Shown: one piece after another, positions 46,737 through 55,770 of the stretch | Layout: every line of letters begins with the position of its first letter | Position numbering within the stretch: the first letter of the stretch is position 1 | NCBI RefSeq assembly: GCF_002735905.1 | Contig: NZ_PEBD01000008.1 | Location: 434,001 to 498,000, forward strand | Origin: Williamsia muralis | Lineage (GTDB): Bacteria; Actinomycetota; Actinomycetes; Mycobacteriales; Mycobacteriaceae | Reading direction: 5' to 3' | DNA length: 64,000 nt | Position numbers and translations under genes: made by a program | The notes under the pieces: generated by a model | What the model saw: the letters and a program-made list of their open reading frames with translations, nothing else | Database searches by the model: none | Told to the model about the DNA's origin: nothing

Positions 46737-47477
46737 CTACATGGACTTGTGCGGCACGTCGGTGACCAACCCGCCGTCCACCACGAACTCGGTACCCGTG
46801 GCGTACGACGACTCATCACTTGCCAGGAACAACACAAACGTGGAGACCTCGCTGGAGTTGCCCGGGCGGCCGAGGGGGATCGTCACCAGATCGTCAGGGA
46901 ACTTCTCGGTCATGGGTGTGCGAATCAGGCCCGGATGCAGTGAATTGACCCGGATGTTGTGGGGCGCGAGTTCGAGGGCCACGGATTTCGCGAGTCCGCG
47001 GACGGCCCATTTAGTGGCGACATAGCCGTGGGCCCAGGGCGCTCCACGAAGTCCTTCGATCGACGACACATTGATGATCGAACCGCCGCCGGCCGCGATC
47101 ATCGGATCGGTCGAGGCCTGGATTCCGTAGAACGTGCCCGTCAGGTTGACGTCGATGATCTTCTGCCATTTGTCGTGCTTGAACGCCTGGATGGAGCTGC
47201 CGTTGGCGATACCGGCGTTGTTCACCAGAACGTTGAGTTTGCCGAACTCACCGACGGCAATGCCCACAGCCTCTTGCCACTGGTCGGCCTGGGCGACGTC
47301 GAGGTGCACATAGCGTGCGGCGTCACCTAGCTCATCGGCAAGCGCTTTGCCCTCGTCATCCAAGATGTCGCCGATCACGACCTTGGCGCCTTCGGCGACC
47401 AGTAACCGCGCATGCGCTGCGCCCATTCCTCGAGCACCGCCGCTGATGATTGCTACTTTTCCGTCCACGCGTCCCAT
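46737..47477 (-). CDS. short-chain dehydrogenase/reductase (hydroxysteroid dehydrogenase-like)
   Basis: A 246-residue classical SDR. The cofactor motif GGARGMGAAH is at 13-22 with D37 after the second strand, indicating NAD preference. NNAG is at 86-89, and S139, Y152 and K156 form the catalytic triad (YVATK). The sequence closely recalls the 3-alpha/20-beta-hydroxysteroid dehydrogenases of mycobacteria (Rv2002-like), but the substrate is inferred. Start codon GTG or ATG at 47477 gives MGRVDGKVAIISGG. Confidence 0.9.
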   Translation of the reverse strand: MGRVDGKVAIISGGARGMGAAHARLLVAEGAKVVIGDILDDEGKALADELGDAARYVHLDVAQADQWQEAVGIAVGEFGKLNVLVNNAGIANGSSIQAFKHDKWQKIIDVNLTGTFYGIQASTDPMIAAGGGSIINVSSIEGLRGAPWAHGYVATKWAVRGLAKSVALELAPHNIRVNSLHPGLIRTPMTEKFPDDLVTIPLGRPGNSSEVSTFVLFLASDESSYATGTEFVVDGGLVTDVPHKSM

Positions 47478-47578
47478 GGGGCGTCACGGTACCTGCAAAT
47501 CCAGACATGTGTCCAGACCCGTGTCGCGCAATCGGTCCAACACCGACTGACGCTGGGGGCTGCTGACGAACGAGGGGG

Positions 47579-47947
47579 TCAGTCGGCCTCGCGCTCGCGC
47601 CGACGGCGGTCGAGTTCACCTTGACGTCGTTGCTGTTCCGCGCGCTCGCGGCATCGACGCAGGAATTCTGCATCTGCCTCGGGATCCTGCGGTTCGAATC
47701 GTCCCGGAACGTCGTATTCGGGGTAGCCGAGTGCCGAGGCGCGACCCGAACCGCTGACCCGACCGGAGATGCCGGAGACCGGACGACCCGCGAGGAACCA
47801 CACGATAGACCCGACCAACGGCAAGATGATCACCAGGAGAAGCCACGCCCAACGCGGTAGCCCCCGGATTCCGGCAGCGTCACTGCCGATGATGTCTACC
47901 AGTGCGGCGATCATCACGACGAGGACGATCAGACTCAGATATGGCAC
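47579..47947 (-). CDS. PLDc_N domain membrane protein
   Basis: A 122-residue protein from GTG 47947 (VPYLSLIVLVVMIAAL), with two membrane helices and the PRWAWLLLVIILPLVGSIVWFLAGRP motif of the phospholipase D N-terminal (PLDc_N) domain. The tail is rich in Arg and Glu and likely helical. No catalytic HKD motif is present, so it is not a phospholipase itself. The longer open frame to 48130 is not supported by family sequence. Confidence 0.85.
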   Translation of the reverse strand: MPYLSLIVLVVMIAALVDIIGSDAAGIRGLPRWAWLLLVIILPLVGSIVWFLAGRPVSGISGRVSGSGRASALGYPEYDVPGRFEPQDPEADAEFLRRCRERAEQQRRQGELDRRRREREAD

Positions 47948-48250
47948 GCGAACCCCCCACTCGGTGAAATCGCAGAAATTGCGACCCTCATTCATATCCC
48001 GAGGCACCGGCGACGCGCGTCCCCGGAACGGATGAGTCCGTGCGGTTCGTCGGGGAACTGAATACGCGGCTCGGCGGCGGAGTATCACCTGCACATTCAG
48101 CTGGGTGCGATCCGTGTTGCGCAGATTCAATTACTGACGCTACAAAAAACTATTGTGCGTTTGGGCGCTCATGTTTCCCGGTGAATCCATCAATACCGGA
48201 TTATATTTTTTCAGAAGGATGCCGAAATCGAGATGAATGGGGTGGGTTGA

Positions 48251-48613
48251 GTGAGGAGAATAATTGGTTCATTGGCGTGTGTGGTGGCCTTGGCGGGAGG
48301 GTGGGTTGCCGCAGCGCCCGCTGCTGCGGCACCGGGGTATACGGACGTGGCGCTGTCTTGGGGCACCGGTTTCGGATGTCCGGTGAACGTGTCGAACACC
48401 GGGACCGCGGCGGCCTACAACGTCTTTGTCGTACCCACGACGCCGGCGCCAGTCGCGCCTCAGTGGGTGGGGACGATCGCGCCCGGTGAGACCAAAGCCC
48501 TGAGCTACGGCGATTGCTACTTCTATGACCTCTCGTGGCCGCAGCGGATCTTCGCAGCGACCACCTCATGGGACATCAACTGGGACAACAACAATTTCAC
48601 ATTGGTTGACTGA
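48251..48613 (+). CDS. small secreted protein of unknown function
   Basis: A 120-residue protein with a clear signal peptide (MRRIIGSLACVVALAGGWVA, cleavage likely after the AAPAAAA stretch near residue 27). The mature part of about 93 residues is rich in Trp, Tyr and Asn, has a single Cys pair (C43 and C89, likely disulfide) and looks beta-rich. GTG 48251 is preceded by GGGGTGGG. I recognise no family. About 200 bases upstream are low in GC for this genome. Confidence 0.68.
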   Translation: MRRIIGSLACVVALAGGWVAAAPAAAAPGYTDVALSWGTGFGCPVNVSNTGTAAAYNVFVVPTTPAPVAPQWVGTIAPGETKALSYGDCYFYDLSWPQRIFAATTSWDINWDNNNFTLVD

Positions 48614-48618
48614 AGACC

Positions 48619-49299
48619 TCAGGAAGTGACGCCGCAGGCGCCCGCGACCCGGGATGCCACGTCAGCGGTGACTGCTTCGGTGTCGGGGGCATCCGAGGGT
48701 ACGTAGTGGTCGGAGGCGGCGTCGTAGGCCGCTCCGGTGATCGAACCGTGATCGGCGTCGAGTTCGACGAGTTCGACCGGCCAGTCGCTGCGCTGAAGGG
48801 TGGCGGCGAAACCTTGGCTGGAGCTGATCGGTACGACGTCGTCGGATCGGCCGTGCAGCAACGTGAACGGCGGTCGCTGACCGGTCGACGGCAATTCTTC
48901 GGGGAGCTTCTCACCGGTGAGCGGGCTGGTTGCCGTGAAGGCTCCGGCGAGGCACACGGCGTGATGGATACGGACTCCGAGTGCGTCGGCGTCGATCGTG
49001 AGCCCGGCCGCCGCGAGGCCACCGAGTGACCACCCGACGATGACAAATCCGCTGGAAGACTCGGCCCGATCCATTGCAACCTGCGCTGATCGGAGCAGAT
49101 CTGCTCGGCCACCGTCGGCGGAGTGCGAATCCCAGTCCGGAGCAATCACGTTCACCCCGTGTGCGGCGATGCGTTCGGCGAGCGGGCGAACAGCTGCCCG
49201 TGCATCGGTCTGCATCCCGTGCCAGAGCAACACGGTGGGATGTTCGGGGTCGCCGAAAAGGTCTGCCTGTCGTCCGGGTGCGTAGTCGATGGTCTCCAT
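48619..49299 (-). CDS. alpha/beta hydrolase (dienelactone hydrolase-like)
   Basis: A 226-residue hydrolase. S91 in IVGWSLGGLAAAG is the nucleophile; LHGRSDDVVP supplies the acid and DADHGSITG the His. WHGMQTDAR forms the oxyanion loop. ATG 49299 is chosen because the longer frame upstream has no family sequence. It converges with the small secreted protein gene, ending 6 bases after it, and diverges from the PfpI gene. Substrate unknown. Confidence 0.85.
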   Translation of the reverse strand: METIDYAPGRQADLFGDPEHPTVLLWHGMQTDARAAVRPLAERIAAHGVNVIAPDWDSHSADGGRADLLRSAQVAMDRAESSSGFVIVGWSLGGLAAAGLTIDADALGVRIHHAVCLAGAFTATSPLTGEKLPEELPSTGQRPPFTLLHGRSDDVVPISSSQGFAATLQRSDWPVELVELDADHGSITGAAYDAASDHYVPSDAPDTEAVTADVASRVAGACGVTS

Positions 49300-49451
49300 A
49301 CCCCGAGTCTGCCTGAGATCAGGCGATGGCGAAATTGGTCGAATGCGATACGAGCGAACCGATGACCGGGATGAGTGAGGGGCTCGTCCCGTCGACCCGG
49401 AAACCGCAACGGACGGCACTACCAATCTCTACTGATAACAGAGGAGTTCAC

Positions 49452-50189
49452 ATGACACAGATCGCGCTGGTTGTGTACCCGGGTTTCACAGCGCTCGATG
49501 TTGTAGGACCGTACGAGGTGTTTCGCATGTTGCCGGATGCAGACGTCCGCTTCGTGTGGCATGAGGCCGGCCCCGTTGTGGCCGATTCGGGGGTGTTGAT
49601 CCTTGGTGCAACCCACACACTGGACGAAACGCCGTCGCCCGATGTGGTCCTCGTTCCTGGGGGCAACGCCTCGGTGATGAATCAGGCCCGGGACGGGCAG
49701 CTACTGCAGTGGCTGAGATCTGTCCACACCTCGAGCACCTGGACCACCTCGGTGTGTGCTGGATCAGTGGTGCTGGCGGCTGCCGGTGTGCTCGACGGTC
49801 AGCGGGCAACCTCACATTGGCAGACCTTGAGTGCTTTGAAGTTGTTCGGTGTCACGCCGGTAGGGGACCAGCGAATCGTGCATGAGGGAAAGATCGCGAC
49901 CAGCGCAGGGGTGTCGGCCGGTATCGACCTCGCCTTGTGGGTGGCTGCTCAGATCGCCGATGAGAAACGAGCCAGAGCGATCCAGCTGGCCATCGAGTAC
50001 GACCCGCAACCACCCTTCGATTCGGGGCACCAAGACAAAGCCGACTTGGGAACCAAGGCGCTCGCGACAGCAATACTCGCCAAAGAGAGCCTCAATAAGG
50101 CTCAGATCTCAGCCGCGTCGAAACTGTTGTGGGAGCAGGTGATCTCTGCGGCGCGAGTCAAGATGAGCAGGCATCAGAATAGGCAGTAA
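49452..50189 (+). CDS. DJ-1/PfpI family protein
   Basis: A 245-residue class I glutamine-amidotransferase-like protein. The nucleophile elbow is TSVCAGS with C102; the VLVPGG turn and the YPGFTALDVVGPYEVF start are typical of the isonitrile hydratase / transcriptional-regulator-like branch, but no AraC domain follows. The C-terminal 50 residues (about 195-245) extend beyond the core fold. ATG 49452 follows GAGGAG. Activity is uncertain. Confidence 0.88.
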   Translation: MTQIALVVYPGFTALDVVGPYEVFRMLPDADVRFVWHEAGPVVADSGVLILGATHTLDETPSPDVVLVPGGNASVMNQARDGQLLQWLRSVHTSSTWTTSVCAGSVVLAAAGVLDGQRATSHWQTLSALKLFGVTPVGDQRIVHEGKIATSAGVSAGIDLALWVAAQIADEKRARAIQLAIEYDPQPPFDSGHQDKADLGTKALATAILAKESLNKAQISAASKLLWEQVISAARVKMSRHQNRQ

Positions 50190-50219
50190 GACGCTCGAAG
50201 TCGTTGCCTTACCTCACCT

Positions 50220-51785
50220 TCAGTGTCCCGACCGCAGCACGTTCTTCTGTATCTTTCCGGTCGAGGTTTTCGGCAGGTCGCTGAACACGATTTCTTTCGG
50301 GACCTTGAACCGGGCGAGTCTGGTTCGGGCGAACTCGATCAGGTCGGCTGCGGTGAGGTCGTGGCCTGACCGGACGGTGACGTAGGCGACCGGCACCTCA
50401 CCCCAGCGTTCGTCGGGACGGCCGACGACGGCCGATTCGACAACATCTGGATGCGCGTCGAGGACACGTTCGACCTCAACCGAGGCGATGTTCTCGCCGC
50501 CGGAAATGATGACGTCCTTGCTGCGGTCCTTGAGTTCCACATAGCCATCGGGATGCATGACTGCCAGGTCGCCGGTGCGCAGCCACCCGTCGATGGTCGC
50601 GGCGCGGGTGGCGTCGGGATCGCGGTAGTAGCCCAGCATCACGTTGTTGCCGCTGACCACCAGCTCGCCGAGGGTCTGGGCGTCGGCCGACACGTCGTCG
50701 CCGTCGGGGGAGACGACCCGCACTGGCCCGGCGGTGATGTTCCCGATGCCCTGACGCGCCTTCTTCTCGGCCACCTCATCGGGCGTGGCTGCGTCCCACT
50801 CGGGTTGCCATTGATTGACGACGATGGGGCCGAAGGTCTCGGTCATGCCGTACAGGTGGGTCACTTCGATGTTGAGCGCGGCCATCCGGGCGAGCAGGGC
50901 GGGCGACGGCGGGGCACCGCCCGTGGACACCTGGATCGGGGTGTCGAGCGGTGAGGCTGAACGATCCTCGGCGATCATCGTCAACACCGTCGGCGCAGCG
51001 CAGAAATGGGTGATGCCTGTGTCGCGGACCAGGCGCCAGATCTCGGCCGTGTCGATCGCACGCAGACAGACATGGGTACCACCGGCTGCGGTGACGGCCC
51101 AAGTGAAACACCAACCGTCGCAATGGAACATCGGAAGGGTCCACAGGTAGTTCGAGCCCGGGTCGAGACGGGACTGGAAGGCCATCGAAACGGCCTGCAG
51201 GTACGCACCCCGGTGGTGGTACATCACGCCTTTGGGCCGCCCGGTTGTCCCAGAGGTGTAATTGATGGCCAACAGACCGCGTTCGCTTGGCTCGCGCTGT
51301 ACCGCGCCGGTTGACTGAGAGAGCAACTGTTCGTACTCGTCGTCGGGTCCTCCTGACACGATCAGTCGAATACCCACTGCTGTGGCGACTTTCGCAGCGA
51401 CGTCGGCGAACTCGGCTGTTGCCACGAGGACCTTCGCTCCACTGTGGTCGAGGATGTACTCGATCTCGGGCGCCGATAGCCGAATGTTGAGCGGCACCAG
51501 AACCGAACCGTGCAGCGGGATGGCGCTGTGCAGTTCGAGCATCACGTGGCTGTTGGCACACAGTGCCGCCACCCTGTCGCCCTCACCGATCCCCAGGTCT
51601 TCGAGCACGCCGGTGAGGGCGAGCGCGCGTCGGTGGTAGTCGGCGTAGGTGAAGGTTAGGTCGCCGTCGACGATCGCGGTTCGGTGCGCGAAGGCCTGCG
51701 CGGCACGCGTCAGGAATGCCGCCGGGGTCAAAGGAGCGAAGGTGAAGTCGCTCGGATGGGGATCAGTTGCTCGTTCTGCCGGCAT
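50220..51785 (-). CDS. acyl-CoA synthetase (AMP-forming)
   Basis: A 521-residue member of the ANL superfamily that adenylates a carboxylate and transfers it to CoA. The P-loop is YTSGTTGRPKG (about 172-182), followed by LYGMTETFGP, TGDLAVMHPDGY and the hinge/C-domain KDRSKDVIISGGENI with the catalytic Lys in KTSTGKIQK. The sequence resembles medium-chain or short-chain acid ligases used in fatty acid catabolism; the substrate is not decided. It converges with the PfpI gene. Confidence 0.92.
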   Translation of the reverse strand: MPAERATDPHPSDFTFAPLTPAAFLTRAAQAFAHRTAIVDGDLTFTYADYHRRALALTGVLEDLGIGEGDRVAALCANSHVMLELHSAIPLHGSVLVPLNIRLSAPEIEYILDHSGAKVLVATAEFADVAAKVATAVGIRLIVSGGPDDEYEQLLSQSTGAVQREPSERGLLAINYTSGTTGRPKGVMYHHRGAYLQAVSMAFQSRLDPGSNYLWTLPMFHCDGWCFTWAVTAAGGTHVCLRAIDTAEIWRLVRDTGITHFCAAPTVLTMIAEDRSASPLDTPIQVSTGGAPPSPALLARMAALNIEVTHLYGMTETFGPIVVNQWQPEWDAATPDEVAEKKARQGIGNITAGPVRVVSPDGDDVSADAQTLGELVVSGNNVMLGYYRDPDATRAATIDGWLRTGDLAVMHPDGYVELKDRSKDVIISGGENIASVEVERVLDAHPDVVESAVVGRPDERWGEVPVAYVTVRSGHDLTAADLIEFARTRLARFKVPKEIVFSDLPKTSTGKIQKNVLRSGH

Positions 51786-52171
51786 CGGTATTGCTCCCTC
51801 GATAAGACTCGCGATGGTGAAATCGTATGCTCCGCGTTTCGTGTGTTCGATGAGGCCGTCCGGCGATCACTTTCGACACCGTGGCCGACATCATGGTCGG
51901 GCGTAGGTTCTGGTCAGAAACCGGCGAGACGGGCGGTGACTTCTTCATGCGATTTGAAGGTCAGCTCGATGCCGAACATCGCGACGGCGTAATGAGGGGT
52001 CGAGCAGATTCATTCCGAAAACTTGGCATCTTGTGCCAAGCGTCGAGCGCGTAACAGAGGACGCGTGAACATCATTCATGCTCAGGGAGCCGAAATCGGC
52101 ACTCGGGTCGGGCAAGCAGCGAGCGACGTCGAGGTGTACCGAACCGACCCGTCCAGCGATACAGTGCAGTG
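51786..52171. other. 386-base gap between acyl-CoA synthetase and CPBP protease genes
   Basis: No gene is supported. A perfect inverted repeat CTTGGCA-TCTTG-TGCCAAG lies at 52022-52040 and could be an operator or hairpin. Promoters for both divergent flanking genes should lie here, but I cannot pick hexamers with confidence. Confidence 0.5.
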
Positions 52172-52858
52172 ATGCGCGACGTGGCAATGGTGGTCGGCGC
52201 GCTGGCGCTGATCAATGTGTTGGCGCACTTCACCATCGACAATGCCGCGTACCTGGTGGTGCCGCTCGGATCGATCATCGTGATCATGTGCATGCGGTGG
52301 CGGGGCTTCAGTTGGCGCCAAATGGGACTTGCGCCTGATCAATTCAAGCGGGGCGCCAAGTATGCCTTGCCGATCCTGCTGGTCGTCACCGTGATCGCTA
52401 TCGGCGGCGCCATCATCCCCTTCACCAGGACGCTTTTCCTGTCGGATCGGTACGACACGGTCGGGTTCGCCGTATACAGTGCTCTGCTCGTGATTCCGCT
52501 CCAGACCGTCATTCCAGAGGAGTTGCTCTTCCGCGGTGCTCTCGATGCGTCGCTGAGGCCGGCTGTGTCGTCGCGCGCGGTGTATGTCGTCGGCGCGAGT
52601 CTTTTCGGCCTGTGGCATGTGGGGTCGTCCACCGGTCTGACCGCGGGAAACGATGGTCTGACAGATCTTTTGGGCTCGGGAGTGATAGCGCAGGTGGCCG
52701 GCATCGCGGGCGCGGTGGTGGTCACGACGTGCGCTGGTCTGCTGTTCATCTGGCTCCGGCACCGCAGTGACAGTTTGCTCGTACCGGTTGCGTTGCACTG
52801 GGCCGTGAACGGAATCGGAGCGCTCGGCGCCGCGCTTGCGTGGCAGTTGTCGGGGTAG
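52172..52858 (+). CDS. CPBP family intramembrane metalloprotease
   Basis: A 228-residue protein with about seven membrane segments. The CPBP (type II CAAX prenyl endopeptidase-like, Abi) motifs are in order: PEELLFRGAL (EE-x3-R), FGLWHV, and the final HWAVNGIG. These supply the Glu and His residues of the active site. In bacteria such proteins process peptides or act in immunity or membrane-protein regulation; the role here is unknown. ATG 52172 is just after an alternative GTG at 52169. Confidence 0.9.
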   Translation: MRDVAMVVGALALINVLAHFTIDNAAYLVVPLGSIIVIMCMRWRGFSWRQMGLAPDQFKRGAKYALPILLVVTVIAIGGAIIPFTRTLFLSDRYDTVGFAVYSALLVIPLQTVIPEELLFRGALDASLRPAVSSRAVYVVGASLFGLWHVGSSTGLTAGNDGLTDLLGSGVIAQVAGIAGAVVVTTCAGLLFIWLRHRSDSLLVPVALHWAVNGIGALGAALAWQLSG

Positions 52859-52914
52859 CGGTACGGGAGGCGAGACGGTCCGGTTCGGGGTGCGACGTGC
52901 CGGCGACTCGGGCG

Positions 52915-53724
52915 TCAGCGGGCGATCAGAACAAGCATGGTGACATCGACCGCGGCGATGACGATGGCACCATAGAACGGCGTCCGGCCAGGAGCGCGCA
53001 TCGTCGCCAGCGCGATGACAATCACCGCGCCGAGTCCAGCCCACAGCCAAGGCATATGAGCATTTGCGATCACTGCGATCGCCGTGGCGCCCACGAGCAG
53101 TCCAGCGGCGACGTAGGGGATCCTTCGAGCTCCCAACAGATGCGGCAGTCCTTCGATGCCGGTGGCGGCGTCGTCTCCGAGGTCGGGCACCACGTTGAGC
53201 AGGTGTGCCCCCACCCCGAGCAGTCCACTGACCGCGACCATCCACAGCGGCGGCAGATGACTCGGCTCGGCGGTCAGCATCACGACCACCGGTAGCGAGC
53301 CGAACGCTACGAAGTAGGGAACCCAGGAGAACACCGTCGATTTGAGTACTGCGTTGTAGGCTAGCGCTGATCCGACGCCCAGAACGAGGTGGACCAGTCC
53401 CGGGGCCACCCCGCACGCCAGCGACGCGACCACACACACCACGGCAGTGATGACGACCGCAACGGTCACCGTCCTGGAACTGAGGTGGCCGGACGCAAGC
53501 GGTTTGTCGGTCCGGCCGACCTGCCGGTCCCGGTCCCGGTCGATGAGATCGTTCGTCCAGCCGACAATCAGCTGACCGCTGAATACGGCCACCATCAGCA
53601 CGGGGATCAACGGTGCAGCGACGTCGGCGGCGAAGGCGACGGCCGCGGTCAGCGCGGTGACGGCGAGGGCCGGGATCACGTGGGCCGCGCCCACCAGCGC
53701 AACTGCCGGCCGGAGCGTCAGCAC
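52915..53724 (-). CDS. UbiA family prenyltransferase
   Basis: A 269-residue polytopic enzyme. The first Asp-rich motif NDLIDRDRDRQVGRTDKPLASG (about 59-80) is diagnostic; the second is DLGDDAATGIEGLP (about 177-190). Such enzymes attach prenyl chains to aromatic acceptors or other substrates in quinone, lipid or carotenoid-like pathways. The acceptor cannot be inferred. GTG 53724 is the chosen start. It is on the same strand as the upstream phosphodiesterase gene, 114 bases apart. Confidence 0.9.
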   Translation of the reverse strand: MLTLRPAVALVGAAHVIPALAVTALTAAVAFAADVAAPLIPVLMVAVFSGQLIVGWTNDLIDRDRDRQVGRTDKPLASGHLSSRTVTVAVVITAVVCVVASLACGVAPGLVHLVLGVGSALAYNAVLKSTVFSWVPYFVAFGSLPVVVMLTAEPSHLPPLWMVAVSGLLGVGAHLLNVVPDLGDDAATGIEGLPHLLGARRIPYVAAGLLVGATAIAVIANAHMPWLWAGLGAVIVIALATMRAPGRTPFYGAIVIAAVDVTMLVLIAR

Positions 53725-53838
53725 GATACGTCGATCACCATGGGGCCGGTGGCGGCAGATCGAGTGGTCCGTGTTGCCTTCACCGAACCAACGGTACGGC
53801 GAACCCGTTCCGACACGACTCGCTTGAACACGAACAGG

Positions 53839-55014
53839 TCAGCGGGTGCCCCGCAGAACGATGGCCGGAACCAACTGCTCTGCCGAGTCCCAGGCTCCGT
53901 GCTGCCCGACGAGCTGGGACTCGAGCGGTTCGACGACGGAGCGCACCATCGCGGTTGCTCCACGAGCCGCCGCGATCACATCACCGATCCTGACCTTGTG
54001 CCGCTCGGTCACCGTCGGCCCGAACCAACCGGCATCGATCGCCTCTTCCCGGGTGACCACCGTCGCGCGGTCGCCCAGCGTCTCCTGCCAGACGCTCCGG
54101 ACATCGGCCGCTGCTCCCGGTTCGGTGTAGATGTGCCGTACCCGTGCCTCACCGGCGACCGCAGTGGTACCGATCGTCAGCTCGTGGTGGGTGTCGATGT
54201 CGAATCGGCCGGTCGAGGTGTCGACCATCCCGTGGTCACCTGTCACGACGATCTGCCTGCCCGCCGGGAGCTCATCGGCAAGTGCGCCGACCATCTCGTC
54301 GATGAGGCGCAACTGTTCGCGCCAGGACTCCGACCCCGGTCCCTCGAGGTGCCCGGCGAGGTCGAGGCCCCCGTAGTAGGCGTATGCCAGTGTCGGTTCA
54401 CGACCCGTCATCTCGGTGAGGATCGCCACGCGCAGCTCATCGAGCTTCTCGGCGGCGATGATCTGTCCGGCCCCGCGGAAGGCCGCGCGCGAGAGTCCTG
54501 ACCCGATGTGGTGGCCCGGGACGATCTGGCGGGTGACAAACCCTTGCGCGCGGCAGCGCTCGAAAATCGTTGTCCCCGATTGGATGTCCTCAGGTACCGC
54601 CACGTGCATCAGGTCGTGGTCGTGATCTCCGTGTGCGCACCACCGCAGTGTGTTCAGGATCGGCGACTGCGGGACCAGCCCGTCGGCACCGGCCCTGAAC
54701 GTGTAGCCGACCATCCCGTGTTGTCCCACCGTGCGTCCGGTACTCAAGCTGGTCAGGCTCACCGACGTGGTGGCCGGGAAGCCGGCGGCGACCACCGTCG
54801 AATGGTCCAGACTCGCGGCATTGAGATTCGGGGCATCAATCGGATGGGCGGCAACGAGTTCTGCGCCCAGGCCGTCGATGAGTAGGACTGTTGCCGAGTG
54901 GGCCGGGACAAGACGTAGCCGGTTGTCGAAGTCGGCCGCACCGAGCGATGCGGCGACCGACTCGAGCACCGACGACAACGGCGGCAGGGTGCTGTGGGGA
55001 TCCAATTCGCTCAT
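53839..55014 (-). CDS. alkaline phosphatase superfamily nucleotide pyrophosphatase/phosphodiesterase
   Basis: A 391-residue metal-dependent phosphodiesterase (PF01663-like). VLLIDGLGAEL (about 48-58) holds the first metal Asp, FPATTSVSLTSLSTG near 80 holds the nucleophilic Thr, YYGGLDLAGHLEGPG the second metal Asp/His and VVTGDHGMVD the Asp-His pair; a final His is in GQHGAWD. No signal peptide is seen, so it is probably cytosolic. It lies 11 bases after the start-side membrane gene, likely in one transcript with it. Confidence 0.9.
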   Translation of the reverse strand: MSELDPHSTLPPLSSVLESVAASLGAADFDNRLRLVPAHSATVLLIDGLGAELVAAHPIDAPNLNAASLDHSTVVAAGFPATTSVSLTSLSTGRTVGQHGMVGYTFRAGADGLVPQSPILNTLRWCAHGDHDHDLMHVAVPEDIQSGTTIFERCRAQGFVTRQIVPGHHIGSGLSRAAFRGAGQIIAAEKLDELRVAILTEMTGREPTLAYAYYGGLDLAGHLEGPGSESWREQLRLIDEMVGALADELPAGRQIVVTGDHGMVDTSTGRFDIDTHHELTIGTTAVAGEARVRHIYTEPGAAADVRSVWQETLGDRATVVTREEAIDAGWFGPTVTERHKVRIGDVIAAARGATAMVRSVVEPLESQLVGQHGAWDSAEQLVPAIVLRGTR

Positions 55015-55025
55015 CGGCTACGACG

Positions 55026-55682
55026 CTAACCTGCGACCGCCTGTCCCGCAGGCGCTTTCTTGCGGGGGAGACTCAGAAGGGAGGCGGCCAAGAAGCAGAG
55101 CGCGCCGATGAAGGTGCCGCCCTGATCGAGGAACGGGGCGATCGGGGAACCCGCGCTGTCGACGTAGGCACCGGCCGCAGAGAAGCCGAAGGCAACGGAG
55201 CCGACCGTGTTGAGGACGGTCGCGGGCCATGCGGGCGCATCGGGCTCGTCACGTCGTCGGTACAGGTCGGTGGCGAAGACGGCGAGCGCAGAACTCACCA
55301 GGAACGCGATGGACCCGTAGACGTCGGGGCGCCAGCTGTATCGATCCTGATCCGCTATCGAGTGCACGATGAGCACGGCACCGGTACTGATGTTGAAGGC
55401 GATCGTGCCGAAGAACTGGATGAGCCCCGACAGCCATTCGGACACGTGGACTTCTCGTCCCACCTTGAGTGATCCCGTGATGGCGGAGGCACTCCCCAGG
55501 CGCCCGGCCAACCGGAACTGGAGCAGTGCCGCGGCAGTGAAGAACCACGAGCCGGCGAAAAAGGCGATGTTGGAGGCGGTGGAACCGGCCACCGCTGTGA
55601 ATCCAGGCGCCGAACCCATGGCGAAGGCCGCCGATCCGATGGCAAAGCCCCAGCACTCAGTGCGTACGGGGTGCCGGATCAC
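55026..55682 (-). CDS. integral membrane protein of unknown function
   Basis: A 218-residue protein with about five or six membrane segments and loops such as LKVGREVHVSEWLSGLIQFFG and ADQDRYSWRPDVYGSIAFL. The C-terminal end is KKAPAGQAVAG. I do not recognise a family. GTG 55682 (or TTG 55685) is the start; no strong ribosome-binding site is seen. Its stop is 11 bases before the phosphodiesterase start. Confidence 0.72.
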   Translation of the reverse strand: MIRHPVRTECWGFAIGSAAFAMGSAPGFTAVAGSTASNIAFFAGSWFFTAAALLQFRLAGRLGSASAITGSLKVGREVHVSEWLSGLIQFFGTIAFNISTGAVLIVHSIADQDRYSWRPDVYGSIAFLVSSALAVFATDLYRRRDEPDAPAWPATVLNTVGSVAFGFSAAGAYVDSAGSPIAPFLDQGGTFIGALCFLAASLLSLPRKKAPAGQAVAG

Positions 55683-55770
55683 CAACGCAGGCTATCGCGT
55701 TGGTGACCGCGCTATGGACATGGACGTTTGGCAGAGCCCCGGGTCCGCCTCCAGCGGGTGTGTGTTGAGG

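Noticed and set aside
51914-52009. A short minus-strand frame ending in FGIELTFKSHEEVTARLAGF that resembles a protein C-terminus
   Set aside because: Only 31 codons are open, no start or ribosome-binding site is seen, and no further matching sequence lies upstream. It may be a gene remnant, but the support is too weak.
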